DNA of 60,424 nt. It comes from Erysipelothrix sp. (GTDB lineage: Bacteria > Bacillota_I > Bacilli_A > Erysipelotrichales > Erysipelotrichaceae). A program made the position numbers and the translations under genes. A model generated the notes under the pieces. That model saw only the letters and a list, made by a program, of their open reading frames with translations. It was not told the origin of the DNA and made no database searches. The stretch spans positions 1 through 60,424 of the forward strand of contig JAAZDW010000003.1 of NCBI GenBank assembly GCA_012512595.1, given 5' to 3'. Positions 1 to 7,722 of this stretch are shown here, in pieces; the stretch's first letter is position 1; each line of letters begins with the position of its first letter.

Positions 1-364
1 CTATTAATAGGGGTAAAAATTTTAAGTTGCGTGGTCTTAGCGTCCACTTTAACTTATTGATCCCATAAGGAAGCAAATTATCCCTTGATTTTTCATACTC
101 TGCTAATACGATTACAGAGGATAATTCAATCATTAATAAAAACATTAAAATCCCAAGTCCAAAAACTATAAAAATCAATACTGAAGGCTTGGTTAACAAA
201 AATAAGGCCGTTTCAGTGCTCATGAATTGGACCTTATGATAATTAAGTAATAGCTTACCTAGATAAAGAAAAAAAGGAGTAATTAATAGTTGCATAATAA
301 AACGGTATATCATTGAAAACTTTAAGACTTTTTTAAAGTTATCTTGTTTTATTAAATTAAACAC
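1..364 (-). CDS. Partial membrane protein, N-terminus only (resembles membrane domain of glycerophosphodiester phosphodiesterase)
   Basis: An open frame runs from a GTG at 364 to the window edge, giving 121 residues with no stop; the C-terminal part lies outside the window. The GTG is preceded by a good ribosome binding site (AGGGGAG). The translation has an amphipathic start, a hydrophobic stretch at about residues 16-40, a short polar loop, and a second strongly hydrophobic segment at about 60-85 followed by a basic region. This layout resembles the N-terminal multi-helix domain found in membrane-anchored glycerophosphodiester phosphodiesterases of Firmicutes, but the catalytic domain cannot be seen. 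It lies 63 bases downstream of metK on the same strand. The reading frame is well supported; the family assignment is tentative. Confidence 0.5.
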   Translation of the reverse strand, partial: MFNLIKQDNFKKVLKFSMIYRFIMQLLITPFFLYLGKLLLNYHKVQFMSTETALFLLTKPSVLIFIVFGLGILMFLLMIELSSVIVLAEYEKSRDNLLPYGINKLKWTLRPRNLKFLPLLI

Positions 365-427
365 TAAATCACTCCCCTAATTAATAACAATTGTATCTTT
401 ATCCTACATTTTTAGCATGTAAAATGA

Positions 428-1534
428 TTAATTAAGCTTTAATTTTATGACTTGCTCCCATGGTAACTGCAAGTCATTTCTTCCAAAGTGTCCAAAGTTT
501 GCAGTTTGACGATATATTGGTCTCAAAAGATCAAGTTCTTTAATAATATTATCAACACTAAAATCAAAGTTAGCCCTAATAATATCTAATATTTCTTGGT
601 CGGTATGTTTGCTTGTATTAAATGTATTGATATTTATTGATAAAGGATCAACCATTCCAATTGCATATGAAACTTGTATTTCAAACTTTTCTGCTAACTT
701 ATTGGCGACAATATTTTTTGCAACATAGCGAGCATAATATGCTGCACTACGGTCAACTTTAGATGGGTCTTTAGAACTCAAGGCTCCCCCACCAATGCGA
801 CCATGGCCACCATAAGTATCAACAACAATTTTTCGCCCTGTTGTTCCACTATCTCCATATGAACCACCTACGATAAAGGATCCACTTGGATTAACATATA
901 TTTTTGTATTTTCATCGATAAGATCTTTATCGATTATTGGTGAAATAACATTGTCAAAAATATACGTCTTTAAAAAGGCTTGACTAATATTTTCATAGTG
1001 TTGGGTTGAAACAACAATTGTATCAATTCTTGAAATTTTACCATCGACATATTCGACAGTTACTTGCGTTTTTCCATCTGGTTTTAAAATTTCCGACTTT
1101 TGATTTAAAAAGACCTTAGTTAGTCTTTGAGCTAAATGATGGGCCATCTCAATTGATAGTGGCATGAAGGATTCAGTCTCATTACAGGCATAACCAAACA
1201 TAATACCTTGATCTCCTGCAGCAATTTTACCAGAACCATTGACCGCCTTATTAATTTCAGGTGACTGTCTTGAAATTTTTTCAACTATTTCATATTCAAA
1301 ATCATAGCCTATTTCCTTAATTACTTTTTGTGCAATGTTACTGTAATCTAATTGAGCTTTAGTCGTAATTTCACCAAAGATAAATAAAAAATTATCTTTA
1401 ATAGAAGCTTCTACGGCAACTTTACTATGTTTGTCTTCACTTAGAGCTGCATCCAAAATAGCGTCTGCTATTTGATCACATATTTTATCTGGATGTCCAG
1501 GTGTAATTGATTCACTTGTAAAAAATACTTTCAT
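428..1534 (-). CDS. metK: S-adenosylmethionine synthetase
   Basis: Makes S-adenosylmethionine from methionine and ATP in the cytoplasm; the methyl donor also serves TrmD and the SpoU methyltransferase encoded in this window. The 368-residue product is slightly short for the family (about 380-400) but complete. GHPDK is at residues 13-17, an AAGDQG motif at 105-110 (usually GAGDQG) leads into MFGYACNET, and a GGGALSSKDPSKVDRSAAY stretch near residue 250 matches the phosphate-binding loop (usually GGGAFSGKD). The start at 1534 has the ribosome site AAGGAGAG. The gene is transcribed alone behind a SAM riboswitch and a good promoter, so its product probably represses it. Confidence 0.98.
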   Translation of the reverse strand: MKVFFTSESITPGHPDKICDQIADAILDAALSEDKHSKVAVEASIKDNFLFIFGEITTKAQLDYSNIAQKVIKEIGYDFEYEIVEKISRQSPEINKAVNGSGKIAAGDQGIMFGYACNETESFMPLSIEMAHHLAQRLTKVFLNQKSEILKPDGKTQVTVEYVDGKISRIDTIVVSTQHYENISQAFLKTYIFDNVISPIIDKDLIDENTKIYVNPSGSFIVGGSYGDSGTTGRKIVVDTYGGHGRIGGGALSSKDPSKVDRSAAYYARYVAKNIVANKLAEKFEIQVSYAIGMVDPLSININTFNTSKHTDQEILDIIRANFDFSVDNIIKELDLLRPIYRQTANFGHFGRNDLQLPWEQVIKLKLN

Positions 1535-1550
1535 GTTATCTCTCCTTAAA

Positions 1551-1680
1551 ATAAAAACATCCCTAGAAAAAGAGATGTCGATGTAATGTTATTATCGATG
1601 TTAGCTTTACCACCTTGCACTGCAGGTTGGTATGAGTTCAGTGAGCTAACTCTCTCCCTCATTCTTGATATTTTTATTGC
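1551..1680 (-). promoter_or_regulatory. S-box (SAM-I type) riboswitch leader with intrinsic terminator upstream of metK
   Basis: Reading the minus strand, the leader contains GAG(N13)CUC with a UGA-containing kink-turn-like loop (1635-1653), then the S-box-like core ACCAACC...AAGGUGGUAAA (1605-1632). GUUAGCU at 1650-1644 is fully complementary to AGCUAAC at 1606-1600, the position of the S-box pseudoknot. A small P4-like hairpin follows at about 1580-1599. An intrinsic terminator (ACAUCUC/GGGAUGU, 1557-1578, then a U-rich run) ends just before the metK ribosome site. The position before metK fits a SAM sensor. The P1 helix was not assigned with certainty. Confidence 0.8.
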
Positions 1681-1686
1681 TTATAC

Positions 1687-1714
1687 ATTATACCTTATTT
1701 GTAGATAAAATCAA
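1687..1714 (-). promoter_or_regulatory. Sigma-A-type promoter of metK leader
   Basis: The minus strand has a perfect TATAAT (-10) at 1692-1687 and TTGATT (-35) at 1714-1709 with a 16-base spacer. Transcription would start near 1680, exactly at the 5' edge of the riboswitch fold. Confidence 0.75.
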
Positions 1715-1723
1715 ATATGATTA

Positions 1724-2386
1724 TTAATAATAAAAAGATTTTTTAAAGTCATCAATACTCATTTTAATTAACAATAAAAACCCAATACTTTGAACTAAAA
1801 GAAATATATAATAAACCAAAGGCACATAGGCATTAAAATCCAAAAAAGTTAAACTAATATTAATTAGATTTATGATTAAGATAATTACTGGAAATAATTT
1901 AAAATCAATGCCACCCGCAAGCTTATTATGTTGTAAAAACAGCACATTAATTATTCCTAAAACAAAAATGTTAATTATATGGGGAAGAACACTAGTCACT
2001 TGCTGATTAAAAATCGTGACATATTGAAATTTATCATTAAACAAAAGTCCTATCGCAACAAAACTCAATAAGAAAATAAAAATCTTATAGTTTTGCTTTG
2101 CCAATTGGTTGAATCTAATCTCCCAGGTTTTAAACAATAACAAAGTGAAAATTACAAACAATATATTTGTATAAAAGACAAGATCATAATTACCAATAAA
2201 CAGGTTAAAAAGATGATTAAAATATATGAAAAAATAGAGTAAAGTGATTGTAATACAAACTATACCATTATACGAAATATTTAAATAAAGCGAACTTCCT
2301 CCAGCCTTAGACAACAAGAAAAAAGTATAGTAAGCCTGCAGTGAAATAACTAACATAAATCCAACTAATATTAAATAGTAATACAT
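1724..2386 (-). CDS. Uncharacterised membrane protein, about seven transmembrane segments
   Basis: I do not recognise a family. The 220-residue product is almost entirely hydrophobic, with about seven predicted membrane-spanning stretches separated by short loops, and no catalytic signature that I can identify. A short charged stretch (WEIRFNQLAKQNYK) near residue 88 would be a cytoplasmic loop, and the C-terminus (SIDDFKKSFYY) is polar. The start at 2386 follows AAGGGAG. It is the last gene of the coaX-DUF1287 transcription unit, 23 bases after the DUF1287 gene, so it is probably expressed with these envelope and cofactor genes. Its role is unknown. Confidence 0.75.
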   Translation of the reverse strand: MYYYLILVGFMLVISLQAYYTFFLLSKAGGSSLYLNISYNGIVCITITLLYFFIYFNHLFNLFIGNYDLVFYTNILFVIFTLLLFKTWEIRFNQLAKQNYKIFIFLLSFVAIGLLFNDKFQYVTIFNQQVTSVLPHIINIFVLGIINVLFLQHNKLAGGIDFKLFPVIILIINLINISLTFLDFNAYVPLVYYIFLLVQSIGFLLLIKMSIDDFKKSFYY

Positions 2387-2409
2387 AAAACAACTCCCTT
2401 AATTTAAAC

Positions 2410-3123
2410 TTAATCTTTCCATTTAACCAAAATATCTGAATCAACCATTTGTGCATCAAATCTAAAATGTGCTGTAACATTCGCTCTTTTTAGGTAATCT
2501 TCTTCCCTTTTTGTTTGACCACCATTATGGATAATATATACTTCACCTTTTTTATTTCTTTTATCCGAAACAATTCCAATATGTTTATCATTATCAAAAA
2601 TTATAATGTCTCCTGCCTGCCACATAGCATGATCTTTTTTATCAATTGAAAGATTTTGGGCATACTCTTGAAAAAATACTCTTAAATTTTTCACTCTTCT
2701 AAAATCAATATTTTTATCGCGTTTATTTATTTCTTTATAAACATCAGGTCTTTTAATAATATCTTGATTTACCATTTCTTTTAATGAATATCCCGCTTGC
2801 CTAAAAGCTCTCCAGATTACATCTGTACAAACACCAACATTATCTGGCGGATAGCCACCATCATAGTATCTCCCATCATATTTAGGGCGGTTATTAGCAT
2901 CTATTTTTGCCCCTTGCAAAAAATCTTGATTGTCACTAATTCCATTATTATTAAAGTCAATATTACTGTTAATAGTTTTTATATCAAAGTCTTCATTTGT
3001 ATACATTTTTTTTGGAATTAAGTTATACAAGTTTGTCAAGTAAAAAGTGAGGCTTAAAATTAACAGCAGTGTTATTGAATAAGTAATTGAATTTTGATTT
3101 TTTATTGTTTTAAATCTTTTCAT
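2410..3123 (-). CDS. DUF1287 family protein, membrane-anchored
   Basis: The 237-residue product begins with a basic stretch followed by a hydrophobic segment at about residues 14-33, consistent with an uncleaved signal anchor that places the rest outside the cell. The remainder matches the DUF1287 pattern: YYDGGYPPDNVGVCTDVIWRAF, then IDFRRVKNLRVFF, then WQAGDII and a conserved histidine in the KHIGIVSD and IIHNGG motifs. The Cys and His resemble the arrangement of NlpC/P60-type cysteine hydrolases, so a peptide or cell-envelope hydrolase role is plausible, but the family has no established function. It overlaps coaX by 14 bases, which indicates translational coupling. Confidence 0.85.
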   Translation of the reverse strand: MKRFKTIKNQNSITYSITLLLILSLTFYLTNLYNLIPKKMYTNEDFDIKTINSNIDFNNNGISDNQDFLQGAKIDANNRPKYDGRYYDGGYPPDNVGVCTDVIWRAFRQAGYSLKEMVNQDIIKRPDVYKEINKRDKNIDFRRVKNLRVFFQEYAQNLSIDKKDHAMWQAGDIIIFDNDKHIGIVSDKRNKKGEVYIIHNGGQTKREEDYLKRANVTAHFRFDAQMVDSDILVKWKD

Positions 3124-3877
3124 AAGTCTTATCTTTTAAATGATAAATTGAATATAGTCCATCATTAACTAGATTCTCTTTGTATTCATAATCTTTTAAT
3201 TTTGCTAAAAATAGTCTAGAAATGCCCCCTGTAATTATCTTGGCTACTTTATTTTCAAAGTGTTCTTCAATTAATGCCGTATAACCATTAATTGTCGCAA
3301 TCGTTGAAAACATTACTCCTGATTGGATTGCTTCAATTGTTGTTTTGCCAACGACATTTGCAGGAAACTTCAATTCAACTTTTGGTAAGTGAGGTATTGA
3401 TTGGACAATTGCTTTGGCATTTTTTTTAACCCCGAGCAATATTGCAACCCCAATTATTGTATTTTTATCAACTACGATAATTTTAGTTGCAGTACCCATG
3501 TCTATAATAATTGTTGGTTGATCATAGTTTTCGATTACTTCAACACTGGCCGCAATTAAATCGGCACCAATTTCTTGGGGAGGACTTAATAACTTTGAAA
3601 TATCGGGATAGCTAGTGTAGTCGATAAAATATCCAAAATCTAAATTATCTTCTAAAACTTCTTTTAAAGTTTCGCTTATACTTGGTACAACACAAGAAAC
3701 GATATAGTTGACAGTTGAAATATTAAAAAGTTTCTTTATATCTTTTATATATTGAGCGTATAAACTATATTGTGATTTCTTTATTGTTTCGCGGCGATCA
3801 CTTTTTCCAATATTTTTTTTCTCATCATATAATATCGTTACTATGTCACTATTGCCAACATCAATCGTTAAAAGCAT
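3110..3877 (-). CDS. coaX: Type III pantothenate kinase
   Basis: Phosphorylates pantothenate in the first step of coenzyme A synthesis. The product has the ASKHA-fold hallmarks: LTIDVGNSDIV at the N-terminus (phosphate 1 loop), IGADLIAAS in the middle, IIDMGTATKI (phosphate 2) and ITGGIS near the C-terminus (adenosine loop). An in-frame GTG at 3886 lies right next to the GAGGG ribosome site and cannot be used efficiently. The ATG at 3877 has the normal spacing and gives 255 residues beginning MLLTIDVGN, the usual CoaX start. It heads the unit coaX-DUF1287-7TM and has TATAAT at 3901-3896 but no clear -35. Confidence 0.96.
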   Translation of the reverse strand: MLLTIDVGNSDIVTILYDEKKNIGKSDRRETIKKSQYSLYAQYIKDIKKLFNISTVNYIVSCVVPSISETLKEVLEDNLDFGYFIDYTSYPDISKLLSPPQEIGADLIAASVEVIENYDQPTIIIDMGTATKIIVVDKNTIIGVAILLGVKKNAKAIVQSIPHLPKVELKFPANVVGKTTIEAIQSGVMFSTIATINGYTALIEEHFENKVAKIITGGISRLFLAKLKDYEYKENLVNDGLYSIYHLKDKTYEKI

Positions 3878-3925
3878 ATATATCACCCTCTATTAATTAT
3901 AATAATGTAATAATGGGTAATTTAC

Positions 3926-3962
3926 AAATAAAACCCAAAGTATTTATTGGATACTCCGGGTT
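3926..3962 (-). terminator. Intrinsic terminator of the Tad operon
   Basis: A 12-bp stem without mismatch, counting two G-U pairs (AACCCGGAGTAT with ATACTTTGGGTT), has a 7-base loop and is followed by TTATTTG. The left arm overlaps the last codons and stop of the TadE-like gene. It separates the pilus operon from coaX. Confidence 0.85.
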
Positions 3963-4273
3963 AGCGACTTAATACTAGCGGTTGTTTTAAAATTGGCAAC
4001 AGGAATACTAACCTTGAAATTGACAAATACCATATATTTATCATCAATTTGATTAACATTAAAGCTACACTCTTGACACCTAAGCTTTGATTCAGTGATT
4101 AACTGTTTTATATCATTATCATAGCGGTTGTGTCTTTCTATTATTGAAATTATCGTTTCTTGATACAATCTTGCATTGTTATAGCGAAGCGTTGTCTCAA
4201 CCATTGAAAATCCCAACAAGACAAAGGTCATCCCAACTAAAATTAATAAATATGTTTCAAAAGCCCCTTTCAT
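3944..4273 (-). CDS. TadE-like pseudopilin
   Basis: The 109-residue product starts MKGAFETYLLILVG, a very short basic leader followed at once by one hydrophobic helix (about residues 7-27), with a Glu at position 6 next to the helix as in Tad pseudopilins. The rest is a soluble domain with two cysteines in a CQEC motif near residue 65. It lies directly after the Flp-like pilin gene (stop TAG immediately followed by this ATG) and is the last gene of the Tad operon. TadE-type proteins are minor subunits of Flp pili or their secretion machinery. The exact subtype (TadE or TadF) cannot be told from the sequence. Confidence 0.75.
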   Translation of the reverse strand: MKGAFETYLLILVGMTFVLLGFSMVETTLRYNNARLYQETIISIIERHNRYDNDIKQLITESKLRCQECSFNVNQIDDKYMVFVNFKVSIPVANFKTTASIKSLTRSIQ

Positions 4274-4420
4274 CTAATTACCCTCTTCTGTCATATTATC
4301 CCACATTGAGTTTAAATTAGTCGTCATCGTATCTTTAAAACTATTAGAAAATATTATCATTCCAGTTGCAATTATTGTAACAACTAAAACCATCCCATAT
4401 TCTTCGAAAAATGCTTTCAC
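4274..4420 (-). CDS. Flp-like pilin, 48 residues
   Basis: This small gene fills the space between TadC and TadE. The start is a GTG at 4420 that overlaps the TadC stop as GTGA; the frame ends in TAG at 4274, directly before the TadE ATG. The 48-residue product begins MKAFFEEYGMVLVVTIIA, then has a polar, acidic tail with one Trp (SMWDNMTEEGN). The Glu-Tyr pair at residues 7-8, just before a hydrophobic helix of about 16 residues, is the signature of Flp major pilins, and the size fits mature Flp pilins (about 50-60). No longer leader or classical processing glycine is present. Position, overlap and composition support a real gene; the pilin role is inferred. Confidence 0.75.
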   Translation of the reverse strand: MKAFFEEYGMVLVVTIIATGMIIFSNSFKDTMTTNLNSMWDNMTEEGN

Positions 4421-5184
4421 ACTCCTACCCCCTCTCTAAATAAGTTAGTTAACAAACTTGCCATAATAACTAAAAAAACAAAGGTGACGCCCATTAAAGG
4501 GATAATTCCGATCCATTCAAAATATGTTAATTTATTTTCTTGTCTTGTCATTCTTTCTTGTCGAATCCATTTTGTTGTTGAGGCAATCATTCTATTTAAT
4601 TGCTTATATGATTCATCTTTATCAACAATATAACAACGATATAGAAGTTTCATAGCACGATTTACTTCAGATATTTTAAATGAATCCATAAAGTCAGCAA
4701 AAGCTGCAAAATTATTGGGCGAAATACTTAGTGTTTCTATTAACTCTTTTAAGTCATTTTTAATTATCGGGGGTGCCAACGGTAGAGATAAAATTAATGA
4801 GTTAATTACGTTATTATTGTGAAGTAGGATTTGAATTTGTCTTAGCCATATTGGAAATTGATATTTAACAAAATTTAAATCCTCTTGATACATTTTTTTT
4901 AAATTGTTATATGGTTTTTTATAAGTGAAGTATGTGAGCAATAAAATCCCGATTAGAAAATAAATATTGAATCTTAGTAAAGGCAAAAATAATATAAAGA
5001 AGAGGATTCGACTACTCTTAATATATCTATTTCTTTGAAAAACTTCGAAATTTTGATCTTTTTCATATCTCAGCAACATAACTAAATCCTTTTCATAAAG
5101 ATAGTTTATAAAAAAAGCACTTATAGTTTTTTCAAACAAAAACAAGGCTAAAACAATAGGAATAAATATGATCGCAGTAATCAT
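4417..5184 (-). CDS. tadC: TadC-like inner membrane protein (GspF/T2SSF domain)
   Basis: The 255-residue product has paired hydrophobic segments near the N-terminus (about 1-20 and 60-88), a central soluble helical domain (about 105-220) of the T2SSF type, and a final membrane helix (IIPLMGVTFVFLVIMASLL). This is the two-gene TadB/TadC architecture of the membrane platform of Flp/Tad systems, which couples the CpaF motor to pilin assembly. It overlaps the tadB gene by 4 bases and the pilin gene by 2-3 bases, so the proteins are translationally coupled. It ends in TGA. Confidence 0.85.
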   Translation of the reverse strand: MITAIIFIPIVLALFLFEKTISAFFINYLYEKDLVMLLRYEKDQNFEVFQRNRYIKSSRILFFILFLPLLRFNIYFLIGILLLTYFTYKKPYNNLKKMYQEDLNFVKYQFPIWLRQIQILLHNNNVINSLILSLPLAPPIIKNDLKELIETLSISPNNFAAFADFMDSFKISEVNRAMKLLYRCYIVDKDESYKQLNRMIASTTKWIRQERMTRQENKLTYFEWIGIIPLMGVTFVFLVIMASLLTNLFREGVGV

Positions 5185-6041
5185 AAACTTTCACTACTTT
5201 CAATCCATTTTGAATTTAAAACTGAAATTGAAGTAACGTAGGTAATTATTTGTACTAAACAAAAGATGAAAATTGAAATTTGGTAATTTATAACACTAAT
5301 TTCGATGTCAATTGATAAAATCATTTTTAAAGCCATAAAACAAATAAATAAAGCGAAAATAATTAAGACTGTAAGTTTAGTAATTATCTTATTTTTATTA
5401 TAATTATAAGCTGCAACATCTTCAACCCAATCATCAACATCATCTTGAATTAAATCAAGTGCTTCATAGTACTCAGTCGTTCCATACTGCTCTATGCTAT
5501 AAGCTAAACTGTGTAAATTATGAATTATAAAATGTGGGTAAACTATTGTAATCGCATTTAAACTATCAAAACTACTGTGACCATTTTTAATGTTTTCAAT
5601 GCTATTATTTACTAAGCTGTTTAATTGTCCAGAAACTGTATTTTCAATTTCAATTAAGGTTGGATATATTTTGGGATATGTTTTAAAAACCATGATAAAT
5701 TGATTTATATAAATAATCAGATTATTAAAATTGTACTCTTGTTTTTGATAATTTAGTCTCCAGACAACAATTAAAGGTAAAAGTAAAACACTTACTATGA
5801 TTAAAGTTATTGTAAAGATCATATTTAATTTGAAGGCAATTGCCATAAAAATAATAAAGCCAAACATCGCAATTATATTAAAATATAGTTTGTACAAAGA
5901 CAAACTATTATTAGTATTAAATACTCTGTATAGGTTTATTATGCCTTTGTGTGAGATTGGTATTAATTTTAATATTTCTCGTTGTTTTTTAAATAAATAC
6001 AAGTAAACAAGCAAAATTATAAAACCACTCAAATAAATCAT
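5181..6041 (-). CDS. tadB: TadB-like inner membrane protein
   Basis: The 286-residue product has an N-terminal membrane helix (about 1-15), two adjacent helices at about 55-110, a soluble helical domain (about 115-220) with the LYSIEQYGTTEYYEALDLIQ stretch expected of T2SSF platforms, and two C-terminal helices (about 222-275). With the tadC gene (4-base overlap) it forms the membrane platform of the Tad apparatus. The gap to the upstream cpaF gene is 30 bases. The sequence is diverged, so the call rests on size, topology and position between cpaF and tadC. Confidence 0.82.
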   Translation of the reverse strand: MIYLSGFIILLVYLYLFKKQREILKLIPISHKGIINLYRVFNTNNSLSLYKLYFNIIAMFGFIIFMAIAFKLNMIFTITLIIVSVLLLPLIVVWRLNYQKQEYNFNNLIIYINQFIMVFKTYPKIYPTLIEIENTVSGQLNSLVNNSIENIKNGHSSFDSLNAITIVYPHFIIHNLHSLAYSIEQYGTTEYYEALDLIQDDVDDWVEDVAAYNYNKNKIITKLTVLIIFALFICFMALKMILSIDIEISVINYQISIFIFCLVQIITYVTSISVLNSKWIESSESL

Positions 6042-6071
6042 CTCAACCCCCTTGTATAATAATTATCATTT

Positions 6072-7016
6072 TTATATTAAACCTTTTTTGTGGGTATAAA
6101 TAGTTTTTGTATGATAAGTACTGTCTTTTACAAAAAACTTACATACTTGATCAATGTAGCGACTAATCCCTTCATCTGAAATGTTTGACCTAATATGAAC
6201 ACCATAGTTAATACTTTCATGAATATTATATAAAAGCTTGTCATTGGTAATTTCATTGCCTGGAAACATGTGTAATATACGTTGAGGTATCGTTTCTGCG
6301 TTATCAGCATGAATAGTACTAATAAGATTTGCACCTGTAGAAACAGCTTGTAATAGCTCAACTACTTCATCGCCTCTAACCTCTGATAGCAAAAGCCAGT
6401 CCGGTCTTTGTCTAAGGCAAGCCTTTATAGCTTGTCGATAATTTAAATTAGCATTAACTTTGAGCATTAAACCATCTTTATCAGGATGAATATTACTATA
6501 TCTAATTTCTAAACTGTCCTCAATGGTAATTACCCGTTGGTTTGCTTTGATAAATGAAGTTAAAAACTTTACTAATTCTGTTTTGCCAACCCCTGGCAGC
6601 CCACTAATAATAATATTGCTGCGCTTTTCAACTAATGTTTTTAAAAAGTTGATTAAGTCTAAACTAGCATAGTTTTGCTTTAGTAAAAGTTCAGTATTTA
6701 AACGCATAACTGGTGGCGTTTTTCTAATTGAAATACTATAGCCTGATGCAGCAATGCTTTTATGAATAATACTTATTCTTAAATCTTTAGTTTCACTTTC
6801 TAAAATAGGATAAGAATTATTGAACTGTTTATTGCTATAGTTGGCCACTTTATAACAAAACTTTTCTAAATCAACTTCACTTATATTAATTGCTTCTTTA
6901 AAACGACCTTTTTCAAGATGGTCTACCCAAAGAGTATTTCCATTGTAATTAACATCTGTAATCTTCTCATCGCTGATAAATTCTTTTAAAAATTCAAAGT
7001 CAAAGTCATGGTTCAT
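6072..7016 (-). CDS. cpaF: CpaF/TadA-family secretion ATPase
   Basis: The hexameric ATPase that powers Flp/Tad pilus assembly at the cytoplasmic face. The 314-residue product has the family order: an N-terminal domain (ISDEKITDVNYNG), the ASGYSISIRK strand, Walker A GLPGVGKT at residues 139-146, an acidic box (ITIEDSLEI), Walker B followed by the LSEVRGDE motif, and the STIHAD His box. It is shorter than most CpaF proteins (about 400-450), lacking an N-terminal extension. It overlaps the upstream CpaB-like gene by 11 bases. The motor domains are intact, so it should be active. Confidence 0.93.
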   Translation of the reverse strand: MNHDFDFEFLKEFISDEKITDVNYNGNTLWVDHLEKGRFKEAINISEVDLEKFCYKVANYSNKQFNNSYPILESETKDLRISIIHKSIAASGYSISIRKTPPVMRLNTELLLKQNYASLDLINFLKTLVEKRSNIIISGLPGVGKTELVKFLTSFIKANQRVITIEDSLEIRYSNIHPDKDGLMLKVNANLNYRQAIKACLRQRPDWLLLSEVRGDEVVELLQAVSTGANLISTIHADNAETIPQRILHMFPGNEITNDKLLYNIHESINYGVHIRSNISDEGISRYIDQVCKFFVKDSTYHTKTIYTHKKGLI

Positions 7017-7722
7017 AATTAATATATTCCAAAATCAAAGCTTCACTATTGAACGTTGATTCCATCTGGTCACTTGCTTTGGTTGAATATGCAACTAACT
7101 CTACTTTTGCTATTTCATCAGCACTTCTTATTATCGGTAAAAGTTTTTGATCAATAGCCAATAAAACTATATGTGGTACTCCATTACTATCAGGATGGCT
7201 GACATCGAAACCTTTTTTATCTTTTACTCCGATTACTCTCACAGCTTTAATCAAAAGGTCTACAATTGGTTTTTCATTTCTTTTATGATAAGTTGTGTAA
7301 ATATCTACCTTTTGGCCAACGACAATTGAATTTCCAGAAAGTTTAATTAAATCAGTTGCCATATTATATGCAACTTGTTGATCATTTAAAAGTATTGCTG
7401 GATAATCAGGTAAATCCTTTTCTTCAAATAATAGTTCTTTATAAAACAGTGATGAAGTCGGCATTAGTGCTCTAATGTCCGTATACTTATTAATAATGTC
7501 TTTTTTGTCAAGATAAAATTTATCATTGACAAAAATACTGGGAACTTCAATAAAAGTTATATCATCTTCACTAATTTTACTTCTTGGATGAATTGTTTCT
7601 TTTACTACAGGAATTTTAATTAAATCTACTTCTCTTTTTAAAGCAATATTGAAAATAAAATAATTGAGTAAAACAACGATGACGACACTAAAACCAAATA
7701 GAACATTCTTATTTTTCGGCAT
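7006..7722 (-). CDS. cpaB: CpaB/RcpC-like protein with SAF domain
   Basis: The 238-residue product has a single N-terminal membrane anchor (about residues 7-27), then an SAF-type domain (KIPVVKETIHPRSKISEDDITFIEVP, then IRALMPTSSLFYKELL) followed by a beta-rich region (GNSIVVGQKVDIYTTY) as in CpaB/RcpC. In Gram-negative bacteria CpaB acts at the envelope together with the secretin; here there is no secretin, so the protein probably works outside the membrane in pilus assembly or envelope interaction. It overlaps the gene before it by 14 bases and cpaF by 11. Confidence 0.85.
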   Translation of the reverse strand: MPKNKNVLFGFSVVIVVLLNYFIFNIALKREVDLIKIPVVKETIHPRSKISEDDITFIEVPSIFVNDKFYLDKKDIINKYTDIRALMPTSSLFYKELLFEEKDLPDYPAILLNDQQVAYNMATDLIKLSGNSIVVGQKVDIYTTYHKRNEKPIVDLLIKAVRVIGVKDKKGFDVSHPDSNGVPHIVLLAIDQKLLPIIRSADEIAKVELVAYSTKASDQMESTFNSEALILEYINYEP

